Positions 42,953-51,108 are shown, counted from the stretch's first letter. The stretch: DNA of 64,000 bases from Sphingomonadales bacterium UBA7471 (GCA_002479765.1 DLOZ01000007.1:40951-104950), one strand, 5' to 3'. A program made the numbers and translations. Notes: a model not told the origin generated them from the letters alone.

Positions 42953-44071
42953 CTAGTTTTTCTGACGCATATCTAACAAAATATCTGTCATTTTTTGATT
43001 ATCTGAAACAAAATATGTCATATTATCGATTAATGTCTGTACCGTTACACCATCAGATCCAATAACTATGTAGTTATAAAAAGCCAAATAATTATCATCT
43101 TCAAGCCATATTGGATGACTATATTGTTCATTTTTTGATGCTAATTTTATGATCTTTTCCGTTTCTTCGTACGTTGCATCGATTATGTAATCAATAAATT
43201 GAACATATGAGCAGCCATCTTTGGTGCAACCGCTAAAACCCACTAGAATTTCTTCGCCGCCAACACCCGTCGACATCATCGGTAACTTAGGATTGTCGTA
43301 GGATATAGTAGCCTGATATCCCCTGATTCTAAGCGCTTTTGCAAATTCCTCCGGCTTACGAATCGTTTGCTTCGCATCTCCCATCCACTCCTCTGGCGCA
43401 GCGGTGCCTAATTTGTATTCCTGGCGGCTTGTGGGGCCCTTAGTTGCTGTGGAGGTTGTTACAGGCGGCTGAGCGCTCCTCTTTCTTCTTTCTTTACTGG
43501 AAGTGCTCGGCAAAAGATCAAACTCAATCCCTGACATCGCCGTAGTCTTATCATTTAGCCAGAGTATTTTTTCGGGAGGAGCCAGTGTCGCAAATACAAC
43601 TGTCTTTTCGCCGAACCCGAGCTGCGATAGGTAGTGACCTACCAGAGCGTTACCAACGCCAGTCTCAATTTTTGTGCCGTCGGTATTGAGGTAACTTGCG
43701 TGGAAACCAACTTCGCCGCCACCATCGATAATGCGTCGAGAACCCGAAATCCAGATTAGTGCGCAAGCTGAGGCGCAACTGCTTCCGTCTAAAACGACTG
43801 TTGCATAGCCTCTAAGTTTGATTGTACGACCAATGTCCATAGCTGGGTATATCGCCCCGCCTTCGCTGTTAAGGACAACAATGGCGTCTGAATATTCAGC
43901 AGCTAGCTTTCTGAATTTTTCGTCATCTCCCGCTATGATCTCGCCGTCGATAAGAATGAAAGGCTGGTCGTCGCCTTCGTCTGCGGGTACGACATTTATG
44001 TCGGCACTTATTGCTGCCGTCGACATAAAGAATGCACTAAAAAAGAGCAAGGCTGCACTCAAAACTCGCAT
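42953..44071 (-). CDS. Exported ClpP-like / YbjN-like fusion protein
   Basis: The 372-residue protein has a signal peptide (about 1-23). Residues 38-190 (numbering with one extra N-terminal residue) resemble periplasmic ClpP-type serine-protease folds: FILIDGEI, IVVLNSEGGAIYPAMDIGRTIKLRGYATVV, GSSCASACALIWISGSRRII with a likely nucleophile Ser102, and EVGFHASY with His125. After a Ser/Thr-rich linker (190-225), the C-terminal part resembles a YbjN-type sensory domain: PEEFAKALRIRGYQATISYDNPKLPMM, EILVGFSGCTKDGCSYVQFID and NYIVIGSDGVTVQTLIDNMTYF. The GTG just before the ATG was not used. A periplasmic protease fused to a YbjN domain is unusual. It converges on the adhesin-E-like gene. Confidence 0.6.
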   Translation of the reverse strand: MRVLSAALLFFSAFFMSTAAISADINVVPADEGDDQPFILIDGEIIAGDDEKFRKLAAEYSDAIVVLNSEGGAIYPAMDIGRTIKLRGYATVVLDGSSCASACALIWISGSRRIIDGGGEVGFHASYLNTDGTKIETGVGNALVGHYLSQLGFGEKTVVFATLAPPEKILWLNDKTTAMSGIEFDLLPSTSSKERRKRSAQPPVTTSTATKGPTSRQEYKLGTAAPEEWMGDAKQTIRKPEEFAKALRIRGYQATISYDNPKLPMMSTGVGGEEILVGFSGCTKDGCSYVQFIDYIIDATYEETEKIIKLASKNEQYSHPIWLEDDNYLAFYNYIVIGSDGVTVQTLIDNMTYFVSDNQKMTDILLDMRQKN

Positions 44072-44201
44072 CACTCAGTTCCGATCTGTCATAGATTCAT
44101 TCTAGCGAATAAGCTTTAAAGTTTGTTATGATAAAATAGCTTTAGTGTTTTGTCATACATTCTGTGCTGTGTACACGATTTGTGCATAGCTAAAAAGCGC
44201 C

Positions 44202-44291
44202 ATTTAAGACGCAATCGGCACATCGCTGCGTTTAAATATTGTTATATATCAATGTTTTGAATGGCGCACCCAAGAGGATTCGAACCTCTGG
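44202..44291. repeat. attachment-site repeat, right copy (overlaps tRNA-Arg)
   Basis: This copy covers the last 30 bases of the tRNA gene, including CCA, and about 60 bases beyond its 3' end. Identity with the left copy stops within the tRNA, after the T-arm. GTGTACACGATTTGTGCAT (44169-44187) lies 14 bases outside it, on the element side. Confidence 0.85.
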
Positions 44292-44338
44292 CCTCTGCCT
44301 TCGGAGGGCAGCGCTCTATCCAGCTGAGCTATGGGTGC
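44262..44338 (-). tRNA. tRNA-Arg (anticodon CCG)
   Basis: On the minus strand the sequence folds into a complete cloverleaf: acceptor GCACCCA/TGGGTGC with discriminator G and encoded CCA, D-stem GCTC/GAGC, anticodon stem CTGCC/GGCAG with loop CTCCGAA (anticodon CCG, reading CGG), and T-arm AGAGG-TTCGAAT-CCTCT. Its 3' end is the attachment site of the small element to its left. Confidence 0.97.
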
Positions 44339-44533
44339 TTGTGGCGGTCGGTTAGCAGGCGGAGCGGCATCGCGCCAAGTTTTTTTTGGGCGGCGCCACT
44401 TTTTTGGCTGGGGCGCGGTTTTACGGCGGATGGAACCTATCATTGCGCCCTTCGATTTGTCCGGTGACGCGATATATGCGCTGCCCGAAGCTATTGGCTG
44501 GATAACTCAAAAACGCGATGCTACGGCGATGTT

Positions 44534-45679
44534 ATGCAGAACCATTTTGAATTGACGGACGATCAGGTCGCCATCCAAGATATGGCGCGCAAATTCACTG
44601 CCGACGCGATTACGCCCTTTGCGGCCGAATGGGACGAAAAGTCGCATTATCCGGTCGATGTCTGGAAAGCGGCGGGCGAACTTGGCTTTGGCGCCATTTA
44701 CGTGTCCGAAGAATCGGGTGGTACTGGCCTTGGACGGTTGGAAGCGGCGCTGATCATGGAAGCGATGGCCTATGGCTGCCCCACCACAAGTGCCTTCATT
44801 TCGATCCATAATATGGCTGCGTGGATGATCGACTGCTTTGGCGGCGCGGAGCTTAAGGCGCGTTATTTGCCTGACCTTGTGTCGATGCAGAAAATCGCCA
44901 GCTACTGCCTGACGGAACCCGGCAGCGGATCGGACGCAGCAGCGCTGAAGACAAGCGCGCGGCGTGATGGTGACCATTATATCGTAAACGGCACGAAGCA
45001 GTTCATCTCCGGTGCGGGTTATAATGACGTCTATGTTGTCATGGTCCGGACCGGTGAGGAAAAGACCAAGGGCGTCACCTGCCTTGTGGTCGACAAGGAT
45101 ACGCCGGGCTTGAGCTTCGGTGCGCCAGAGAAAAAGCTTGGCTGGAACGCTTCACCCACGGCGCAAGTGATATTTGAAGATTGCCGCGTGCCGGTGGCCA
45201 ATCGCGTGGGCGCAGAAGGGGATGGTTTCCGCTTTGCGATGATGGGCTTGGACGGCGGGCGCTTGAACATCGGGGCGTGCTCGCTTGGCGGTGCGCAACG
45301 TTGCCTCGACGAAGCCATTGCTTACACCAAAGAGCGTCAGCAATTTGGCCAACCCGTTGCCGATTTTCAGAATACGCAATTCATGCTCGCTGACATGGCC
45401 ACCGATTTGGAGGCCGCGCGGGCGTTGCTCTACATCGCTGCGGCCAAGGTCACGGCAAACGCACCCGACAAGTCCCGCTTTTCCGCGATGGCGAAGCGGC
45501 TGTCGACCGACAGCGGAAGCGAGATAGTGAACAAGGCGCTGCAGCTTTTCGGCGGCTATGGATATTTACGCGATTATCCCATTGAGCGCTTCTGGCGCGA
45601 CTTGCGGGTACATTCGATTTTGGAAGGGACCAATCAGGTCATGCGTATGATTATCGGACGGGATTTGTTACGCCAATGA
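44534..45679 (+). CDS. Acyl-CoA dehydrogenase, probably isobutyryl-CoA dehydrogenase
   Basis: The 381-residue FAD enzyme shows the complete family pattern: FELTDDQVAIQDMARKFTADAITPFAAEWDEK, YCLTEPGSGSDAAALKTSARRDGDHYIVNGTKQFISGAG, RQQFGQPVADFQNTQFMLADMATDLEAAR, and QLFGGYGYLRDYPIERFWRDLRVHSILEGTNQVMRMIIGRDLL, including the catalytic glutamate in LEGTN. It is followed by 3-hydroxyisobutyryl-CoA hydrolase and enoyl-CoA hydratase genes with four-base overlaps. That order matches valine degradation: isobutyryl-CoA to methacrylyl-CoA to 3-hydroxyisobutyryl-CoA to free acid. The specific substrate is inferred from this operon. Confidence 0.9.
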   Translation: MQNHFELTDDQVAIQDMARKFTADAITPFAAEWDEKSHYPVDVWKAAGELGFGAIYVSEESGGTGLGRLEAALIMEAMAYGCPTTSAFISIHNMAAWMIDCFGGAELKARYLPDLVSMQKIASYCLTEPGSGSDAAALKTSARRDGDHYIVNGTKQFISGAGYNDVYVVMVRTGEEKTKGVTCLVVDKDTPGLSFGAPEKKLGWNASPTAQVIFEDCRVPVANRVGAEGDGFRFAMMGLDGGRLNIGACSLGGAQRCLDEAIAYTKERQQFGQPVADFQNTQFMLADMATDLEAARALLYIAAAKVTANAPDKSRFSAMAKRLSTDSGSEIVNKALQLFGGYGYLRDYPIERFWRDLRVHSILEGTNQVMRMIIGRDLLRQ

Positions 45680-46725
45680 CCGATGATATTTTGCTAAAAG
45701 TTGAAGGACATGCTGGCTTCATTAGCTTGAACCGGCCATCGGCGCTGCACGCGCTGACATTGCCGATGGTGCATGCCATGACTGCGGCCCTGCTGGAATG
45801 GCGGGACGATCCTGCGGTGAAGTGCGTGGTTATTGATCATACCGACGGGCGCGGTTTTTGTGCCGGTGGCGACATCGCCTTTTTGCGCAATTCCGCCATG
45901 AATGATGGCGGCGAATCCGGGCGCAAGTTTTTCCACGACGAATATCAGCTCAACCATTTGCTGTTTAATTATCCCAAGCCGGTTGTGGCGTTCATGGACG
46001 GTATCACGATGGGTGGCGGCGTTGGCATCAGCCAGCCTGCGCGTTTCCGCGTGGCGACCGAGAACACAAAATTTGCTATGCCTGAAACCGGCATTGGCTT
46101 GTTTCCCGATGTCGGGGGCGGATGGTATCTTTCGCGGCTTGAGGGGCGTGTGGGCCAGTTTCTCGCGCTTACCGGCGCGCGTATCGCAGGCGCAGGCTGT
46201 CTCTCGTTTGGACTGGCCACACATTATTTGACGAGCCATGTTCTTGCCGAAGCGAAGTCGCGGATCGCGACCGAGGATGTAGACCGGATTGACGGCATAT
46301 TGAGAACCTTGTCGGTCACGCCGCCCGATTCCAAAATCGTTGAGACAATAGTCCAGATCAACCGCCATTTTGCGTCGGACAAGCTAGAAGATATTCTGTC
46401 GAGCTTGGAAGGCGATGACAGCGAATGGGCCATGAAAGAGCTGGCGACTTTGCGGACCAAAAGCCCGCAAACCTGCAAAGTTGCTCTGCGCCAATTGGCC
46501 GAGAGCAGCAAGCTGAACGACTTTGCCGATAACATGGCCATGGAATATCGTATCGCCAGCCGCGTGATTGTGCGCCCCGACTTTGCTGAAGGCGTGCGGG
46601 CCGTGATCGTCGACAAAGACAATGCCCCTAAATGGGATCCCGCGACAGCCGAAGGCGTTACGGACGCACTCATCGATGCGATCTTTGCCCCATTACCTGA
46701 TCAAGAAGAATGGAAGCCGCTATGA
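45676..46725 (+). CDS. 3-hydroxyisobutyryl-CoA hydrolase-like enzyme (crotonase superfamily)
   Basis: The 349-residue protein has the longer form of the crotonase fold used by 3-hydroxyisobutyryl-CoA hydrolases: ISLNRPSALHALTLPMVHAMTAALLEW, GRGFCAGGDIAFLRN (oxyanion-hole loop), FMDGITMGGGVGISQPARFRVATENTKFAMPETGIGLFPDVGGGWYLSRL with the acidic catalytic residue, and the HIBCH-type C-terminal extension from about residue 230 (LATLRTKSPQTCKVALRQLAESSKL ... EYRIASRVIVRPDFAEGVRAVIVDKDNAPKWDPAT). It hydrolyses 3-hydroxyisobutyryl-CoA and so completes valine breakdown to the free acid. It overlaps both neighbours by four bases. Confidence 0.9.
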   Translation: MTDDILLKVEGHAGFISLNRPSALHALTLPMVHAMTAALLEWRDDPAVKCVVIDHTDGRGFCAGGDIAFLRNSAMNDGGESGRKFFHDEYQLNHLLFNYPKPVVAFMDGITMGGGVGISQPARFRVATENTKFAMPETGIGLFPDVGGGWYLSRLEGRVGQFLALTGARIAGAGCLSFGLATHYLTSHVLAEAKSRIATEDVDRIDGILRTLSVTPPDSKIVETIVQINRHFASDKLEDILSSLEGDDSEWAMKELATLRTKSPQTCKVALRQLAESSKLNDFADNMAMEYRIASRVIVRPDFAEGVRAVIVDKDNAPKWDPATAEGVTDALIDAIFAPLPDQEEWKPL

Positions 46726-47495
46726 GCTACGAAACAATATTGGTTGAACAGCGCGGTGCGGTGACGCTTATCACGCTCAATCGTCCGCAGGCTTTGAACG
46801 CATTAAACAGCCAGGTTCTGGCGGACCTCATTGCTGCCCTCGCTGCATTCGATGCCGACGACAACCAGCGTTGTGCTGTGCTGACCGGCAGCGAAAAGGC
46901 ATTTGCTGCGGGCGCGGACATTAAGGAAATGCAAAGCCAGTCCTTTGCGGACATGTATGGCAACAACTTTTTCGCAGGCTATGATCGCGTGACAGCCACC
47001 CGCAAGCCATGGATTGCGGCGGTGAACGGCTTTGCGCTTGGTGGTGGGTGCGAACTTGCTATGATGGCTGACTTTATCATTGCCGGCGACAATGCAAAAT
47101 TCGGGCAGCCGGAAATCAAGCTTGCGGTTACCCCCGGCATGGGCGGTTCGCAACGGCTGACACGCGCGATCGGCAAGGCCAAGGCGATGGAAATGTGTCT
47201 GACGGGTCGCATGATGGACGCCCATGAGGCCGAACGTTCCGGCTTGGTCGCGAAAGTTGTTCCTGCGGCAGAGCTGGTGGATGAAGCCATCAAAACTGCG
47301 ACAGCCATCGCCGCCATGGCGCCCTTGGCTGCGCTGGCATGCAAGGAAATGGTCAACGCTGCATTCGAAACAACGTTGCAGCAAGGCGTCGTTTTCGAAC
47401 GCCGATTGTTCCACGGGCTGTTCGGGACGGAAGATCAGAAGGAAGGGATGGCTGCTTTTGTCGAAAAGCGTCCTGGCAACTGGACGGGAAAATAA
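46722..47495 (+). CDS. Enoyl-CoA hydratase
   Basis: The 257-residue crotonase-family enzyme hydrates an enoyl-CoA: VTLITLNRPQALNALNSQVLADLIAAL, SEKAFAAGADIKEMQSQSF (first oxyanion-hole strand), ALGGGCELAMMADFIIAGDNAKFGQPEIKLAVTPGMGGSQRLTRAIGKAKAMEMCLTGRMMDA with the two catalytic glutamates (CE and PE). Length and motifs match classical short-chain enoyl-CoA hydratase. The ATG lies in the four-base overlap with the upstream hydrolase gene, so a longer N-terminus is unlikely. In this operon it most likely hydrates methacrylyl-CoA. Confidence 0.93.
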   Translation: MSYETILVEQRGAVTLITLNRPQALNALNSQVLADLIAALAAFDADDNQRCAVLTGSEKAFAAGADIKEMQSQSFADMYGNNFFAGYDRVTATRKPWIAAVNGFALGGGCELAMMADFIIAGDNAKFGQPEIKLAVTPGMGGSQRLTRAIGKAKAMEMCLTGRMMDAHEAERSGLVAKVVPAAELVDEAIKTATAIAAMAPLAALACKEMVNAAFETTLQQGVVFERRLFHGLFGTEDQKEGMAAFVEKRPGNWTGK

Positions 47496-47679
47496 AGCGG
47501 TTGGGTTAATTGGCGACAAGGTTCCGCAGCCAGAGGACCTCGCGTTCGCTGATTTTGTGCAGTTTATCGTCCGAAATGTAAAAAATATTTACAATTTGTA
47601 ATTTACAAGCGGGTATATTCCATATTTAGCGTCCACATTGATTGTCGAACGGTTGCGACCCTGTGGATGGGAGTGATAA

Positions 47680-48372
47680 ATGTCTGTTTTAATTGGTATT
47701 CCATCGGTGCGTGCCACCATATCATGTGCAACCGCTGCAACTTTGATGCGTTTAACCACCATTTTAAACAGTCGATCAATCAGCTATAAATTCTCTTGGA
47801 TCTCATATGCGGAAGTAGCAGCGGCTCGGAACATTCTTGCCGCCGAATTTTTGGAGGGTGATTACGATACCTTCATTGGCATCGATGACGATGTTGGTAT
47901 CGGTCCAATAGCGCTCGAAATGCTGTTGGATCATGATTCTCCCGTTGTGGGGGTTTATCTACCACAACGTTCAATCGACCTAAACGCTTTCGAAAATGCT
48001 ATTGTATCAGGGATGCGAGGCAAAAACGCCAGGTTTGCTGTCGCACCCTATATCGGCTGTTTCGCAAATACGAAAAACCCCGAATATGGCACTATCGGGA
48101 AGGTGGAATTTATCGGTACCGGTTTTCACATTGTGCAGCGGACAGTGCTTGAAACAATCATTGAGTGCGATCTAGCGCCCGAATTGCGGACAACCACGCA
48201 TAACTTTGATAAAAAGATGTATGGGTTTTTCAGCAATATTGTTGATGAAAACGGTGCGGAACTCTCAGAGGATTTTAGTTTCTGTAGGCGCGTGACGGAG
48301 GCAGGCTTCGATGTTTACGCGTATCTTGGGCCGGGCGTTACCCACACTGGAACCATGAGCTTTGAGAGTTGA
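47680..48372 (+). CDS. GT-A-fold glycosyltransferase-like protein of unknown function
   Basis: The 230-residue protein has the hallmarks of a GT-A nucleotide-sugar transferase: start VLIGIPSVRATISCATAATLM, EVAAARNILAAEFLEGDYDTFIGIDDDVGIGPIALEMLLDHDSPVVGVYLP with a DDD cluster (69-71) at the metal-binding position, GTGFHIVQRTVLE, and SEDFSFCRRVTEAGFDVYAYLGPGVTHTG with the His-containing end seen in GT2 enzymes. It carries no signal or membrane helix. GGGAGTG precedes the ATG. It stands alone between the valine operon and nth, with AT-rich sequence upstream including a palindrome (TTACAA-T-TTGTAA at 47589-47601) and AT-richer codons than its neighbours, so horizontal gain is possible. Confidence 0.6.
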   Translation: MSVLIGIPSVRATISCATAATLMRLTTILNSRSISYKFSWISYAEVAAARNILAAEFLEGDYDTFIGIDDDVGIGPIALEMLLDHDSPVVGVYLPQRSIDLNAFENAIVSGMRGKNARFAVAPYIGCFANTKNPEYGTIGKVEFIGTGFHIVQRTVLETIIECDLAPELRTTTHNFDKKMYGFFSNIVDENGAELSEDFSFCRRVTEAGFDVYAYLGPGVTHTGTMSFES

Positions 48373-48407
48373 GTGTTGAGAGTGCCTATGACGACCTTTA
48401 GGGCCAC

Positions 48408-48434
48408 GTCATCCTGAAACAAGTTCAGGATGAC
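48408..48434. repeat. REP-like palindrome
   Basis: GTCATCCTGAA-ACAAG-TTCAGGATGAC is a perfect 11-bp inverted repeat with a five-base loop, downstream of the glycosyltransferase-like gene. It resembles dispersed intergenic palindromes of alphaproteobacteria. No U-run follows, so it is not a clear terminator, although it could end transcription with Rho or protect the mRNA 3' end. Confidence 0.6.
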
Positions 48435-48483
48435 GAACGGCAAGAGTATCGCTGCTCCTCGACGGCGTGCCGGACATCAGCCG

Positions 48484-48873
48484 CTATTTGCCGCTAAGCT
48501 TCTCAATCTCTTGAAACTTGCCAAGGCCGCAGCCGGCACCTTCATATAGTCGGCCGCCCTCGTCGTGCAAAACGTGCACAATATCGACGCTGCACAATTG
48601 GTTGATCGAGGTGCGGTAGGAAAAACGCTCCTCGAATTTTAAACCGGGGCAGCTTTGTGGCAGGGTATTGCGATAGGTCTTGCCGCCCGCCATGCGGAAA
48701 TCGATATTGCGGCTATCGATGACTTTCGTTGACCGTATCTGCGATATCGTGACGCAGCTTTTCGGCTCGCCGACCGCCCGGACAGGCGCGGGAGTGTCTT
48801 TGCCCGAAAGCGCAATCGCGCTACCGCCCGAAAGCAATGCAACAGCAGGAATGATTAGCAGTATTTTACGCAT
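48484..48873 (-). CDS. Small exported protein, DUF6491-like
   Basis: The 129-residue protein has a signal peptide (MRKILLIIPAVALLSGGSAIA) and a small domain with KSCVTISQIRSTKVIDSRNIDFRMAGGKTYRNTLPQSCPGLKFEERFSYRTSINQLCSVDIVHVL. The Cys-I-S-x-I-R-S-T-x-V-I-D ... L-P-x-S-C-P-G-L layout resembles the DUF6491 family of sphingomonads, though I assign it from memory of the pattern. Four cysteines could form two disulfides in the periplasm. No function is known. It lies 15 bases downstream of the nth stop on the same strand. Confidence 0.6.
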   Translation of the reverse strand: MRKILLIIPAVALLSGGSAIALSGKDTPAPVRAVGEPKSCVTISQIRSTKVIDSRNIDFRMAGGKTYRNTLPQSCPGLKFEERFSYRTSINQLCSVDIVHVLHDEGGRLYEGAGCGLGKFQEIEKLSGK

Positions 48874-48888
48874 GTTTGCTCTCCCATA

Positions 48889-49575
48889 TTACCCGGCTGT
48901 TTTAACGGTGCCAGTCTGAACTGTAGCTGACTTGATTTTGGGCGGCGGCGTTTTGGGTTTGAAACGGCACAGGTCCGCGACCGGACAGCGCCAACATTCC
49001 GGCGTGCGCGCCTTGCAGATATATCGACCGTGCAGGATCAGCCAATGATGCGCGCCAACGCGAAACGGTTGCGGGGTTTTCTTTTCGAGCGCCTTTTCAA
49101 CGGCCAGAACGGTTTTGCCCGGTGCGATTCCGGTCCGGTTGCCGACACGGAAGATATGGGTGTCGACGGCAAAGGTCTCTGCGCCGAAAGCGGTATTCAT
49201 GACGACATTTGCCGTCTTGCGTCCAACGCCGGGCAGCGCTTCAAGCGCGTCGCGATCGGCCGGGACGTCGCCTGCATGGTCGCGCACCAATATCTCGGAC
49301 AGGGCAATCACGTTTTTGGCTTTGTTGTTATACAGCCCAATGGTTTTGATATGCGCCTTCAGCCCATCAAGTCCCAACGCCACCATTTGTGCGGGCGTTT
49401 TGACCTCCGCAAACAATGCTTTGGTGGCTTTGTTCACGCCGACATCGGTGGATTGGGCAGAGCACGTGACCGCAACAAGCAATTGATAGGCATTGCCATA
49501 TGCAAGCTCGGTTTCAGGCGCAGGATTCGCCTCCGCAAGGCGGCGGTAAAATTCGAAGATATCTGCCTTTTTCAA
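48889..49575 (-). CDS. nth: Endonuclease III
   Basis: The 228-residue DNA glycosylase/AP lyase removes oxidised pyrimidines in base excision repair. Landmarks are LLVAVTCSAQSTDVGVNKATKALF, the helix-hairpin-helix EALPGVGRKTANVVMNTAFG with the catalytic Lys, DTHIFRVGNRTGIAPGKT with the catalytic Asp, and the 4Fe-4S loop CKARTPECWRCPVADLC. There is no ATG. I chose the TTG overlapping the dapB stop by four bases (TTGA), giving LKKADIFEFYRRL at the N-terminus, the usual beginning of homologues. A second TTG 18 codons upstream would overlap dapB by 58 bases and is less likely. Confidence 0.92.
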   Translation of the reverse strand: MKKADIFEFYRRLAEANPAPETELAYGNAYQLLVAVTCSAQSTDVGVNKATKALFAEVKTPAQMVALGLDGLKAHIKTIGLYNNKAKNVIALSEILVRDHAGDVPADRDALEALPGVGRKTANVVMNTAFGAETFAVDTHIFRVGNRTGIAPGKTVLAVEKALEKKTPQPFRVGAHHWLILHGRYICKARTPECWRCPVADLCRFKPKTPPPKIKSATVQTGTVKTAG

Positions 49576-50297
49576 AGGCCAAGCACTTCCTGCATCGTGA
49601 ACCGGTCGGCTTTTTGCCGCGTCAGCCAAACAGCGGCTTTTACCGCGCCGCGCGCGAATATCGCGCGGGTTTCAGCGCGATGGACAAGCTCGATCCGTTC
49701 ATGTTCGGATGCGAAAATGACATGATGGTCCCCTGCGACGCTGCCGCCGCGTAAGGAGGCAAAGCCAATGTCGCCGGCTTTGCGCGCGCCGGTGATGCCG
49801 TCGCGGCCCCGGTCGCTATGTTGCTTTAGATCGATGCCGCGTCCGCTGGCTGCGGCTTCGCCCAGCAGCAGGGCGGTACCAGACGGCGCATCGACCTTAT
49901 GCCGGTGGTGCATTTCCAATATTTCGATATCCCAATCTTCACCCAATTGGCGTGCCGCCTGCTGCACGAGCGCCGAAAGCATCGTCACCCCCAATGAGGT
50001 GTTGCCCGTCTGCAAAACCGGAATGTCGCGCGCGGCATTATCAATCAGGAAATGGTGGCGTTCCTCCAGTCCGGTGGTGCCAATGACGATCGGTTTGCCC
50101 GCAGCAACGCATGCATCAAGGTTCGCCTCAATCGCATGCGGGCTGGAAAAATCGACGAGCACATCACTGGACGCAACCAAAGCGCCAAGATCATCGCCTT
50201 TGTCGACGCCGCCTGCATATGTCTGCCCATCCGCCGCAATTGCGTCGACCAAAGCCTGCCCCATGCGGCCCGCGCTGCCAATGATACCTATTTTCAT
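49572..50297 (-). CDS. dapB: 4-hydroxy-tetrahydrodipicolinate reductase
   Basis: The 241-residue NAD(P)H-dependent reductase makes tetrahydrodipicolinate for lysine and diaminopimelate. The Rossmann start KIGIIGSAGRMGQALVDAI, the VLVDFSSPHA strand, GTTGLEERH, and the catalytic EMHHRHKVDAPSGTALLLGEA are all present. The ATG giving MKIGIIG was taken over a GTG three codons earlier. It lies directly upstream of nth with a four-base overlap and is divergent from cobB. lysC, the first pathway enzyme, is at 7.8 kb. Confidence 0.96.
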   Translation of the reverse strand: MKIGIIGSAGRMGQALVDAIAADGQTYAGGVDKGDDLGALVASSDVLVDFSSPHAIEANLDACVAAGKPIVIGTTGLEERHHFLIDNAARDIPVLQTGNTSLGVTMLSALVQQAARQLGEDWDIEILEMHHRHKVDAPSGTALLLGEAAASGRGIDLKQHSDRGRDGITGARKAGDIGFASLRGGSVAGDHHVIFASEHERIELVHRAETRAIFARGAVKAAVWLTRQKADRFTMQEVLGL

Positions 50298-50400
50298 AAC
50301 CGTCACCCTGATATTGTTTCAGGGTCTTACTATATTAGGGAGCCGAAACAAGTTGTGCTGTGTACGACGTCAGCCACAGCGGGACAGTGAAGGAGCAAAT

Positions 50401-51108
50401 GTGGATCGCCAAATCAAAAACATCGTCATTCTGACAGGGGCTGGGGTCAGCGCGGAGAGCGGTATTGATACGTTTCGCAGCGCGGGTGGATTGTGGGAAC
50501 AGCATAAGGTCGAGGATGTCGCCACGCCGGAAGCCTTTGCCCGCGATCCCGACCTTGTGCTGCGTTTCTACGATATGCGCCGCGAACGCATTCAGCAGGT
50601 GGAGCCAAATGCCGCGCATTACGCGCTGGCGCGGCTCGATGCGGAATGGAGCGGCAATTTGCTTTTGGTGACCCAGAATGTCGACGATTTGCACGAACGG
50701 GCAGGAACCAAACGCTTGCTGCATATGCATGGGGAGCATCTGAATGCCTGGTGCACCGCGTGCGATGTACGCCATGGCTGGCGCGGCACATTGATTGACC
50801 GACCGGCCTGTCCATCGTGCGGCATATCTGGCCAATTGCGGCCCGACATCGTCTGGTTCGGCGAAATGCCCTACCGGATGGGTGATATCTACCACGCACT
50901 GAACCGCGCTGATTTGTTTGTGAGCATTGGCACATCCGGCGCAGTCTATCCCGCTGCCGGTCTTGTCCGTGAAGCCCGTCAAAACGGCATCGCCACATTG
51001 GAGCTAAACCTTGAACCATCGCACGGCAGTTCTTGGTTCACGGAATCGCGCCATGGCCCGGCGACGGAGCTTGTTCCAAAATGGGTGGACGAGATCTTAG
51101 GCGGCTAA
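50401..51108 (+). CDS. cobB: NAD-dependent protein deacylase (sirtuin)
   Basis: The 235-residue sirtuin removes acyl groups from lysines using NAD. The NAD site is GAGVSAESGIDTFRS (13-27), with QNVDDLHERAG and the catalytic His110 in HMHG. The zinc cysteines are C118/C121 and C137/C140. The Y57/R60 pair in RFYDMRR is the signature of class III sirtuins that prefer succinyl or malonyl lysine, as in E. coli CobB. It begins with GTG after AAGGAG; the same frame is open for another 600 bases upstream, but that stretch is antisense to dapB. Its 3' end overlaps the opposing moeB-like gene by 12 bases. Confidence 0.93.
   Translation: MDRQIKNIVILTGAGVSAESGIDTFRSAGGLWEQHKVEDVATPEAFARDPDLVLRFYDMRRERIQQVEPNAAHYALARLDAEWSGNLLLVTQNVDDLHERAGTKRLLHMHGEHLNAWCTACDVRHGWRGTLIDRPACPSCGISGQLRPDIVWFGEMPYRMGDIYHALNRADLFVSIGTSGAVYPAAGLVREARQNGIATLELNLEPSHGSSWFTESRHGPATELVPKWVDEILGG

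Larger units (their letters stand above)
42232..44291. mobile_element. Small tRNA-Arg-associated integrated element (about 2 kb)
   Basis: The segment is bounded by direct repeats 42232-42321 and 44202-44291, which differ at only three of 90 positions and are identical over the last 68. The right copy contains the final 30 bases of an intact tRNA-Arg(CCG) gene plus downstream sequence; the left copy has the same tRNA 3' end without the rest of the gene. This is the signature of site-specific integration at a tRNA 3' end. The interior holds two AT-richer genes (adhesin-E-like; ClpP-like/YbjN-like) and no integrase. It is probably a relic, or an element mobilised by an integrase supplied elsewhere. 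Confidence 0.8.

Noticed and set aside
49768..50400. Upstream extension of the cobB frame
   Set aside because: It is antisense to dapB; the GTG at 50401 preceded by AAGGAG gives the standard sirtuin N-terminus.
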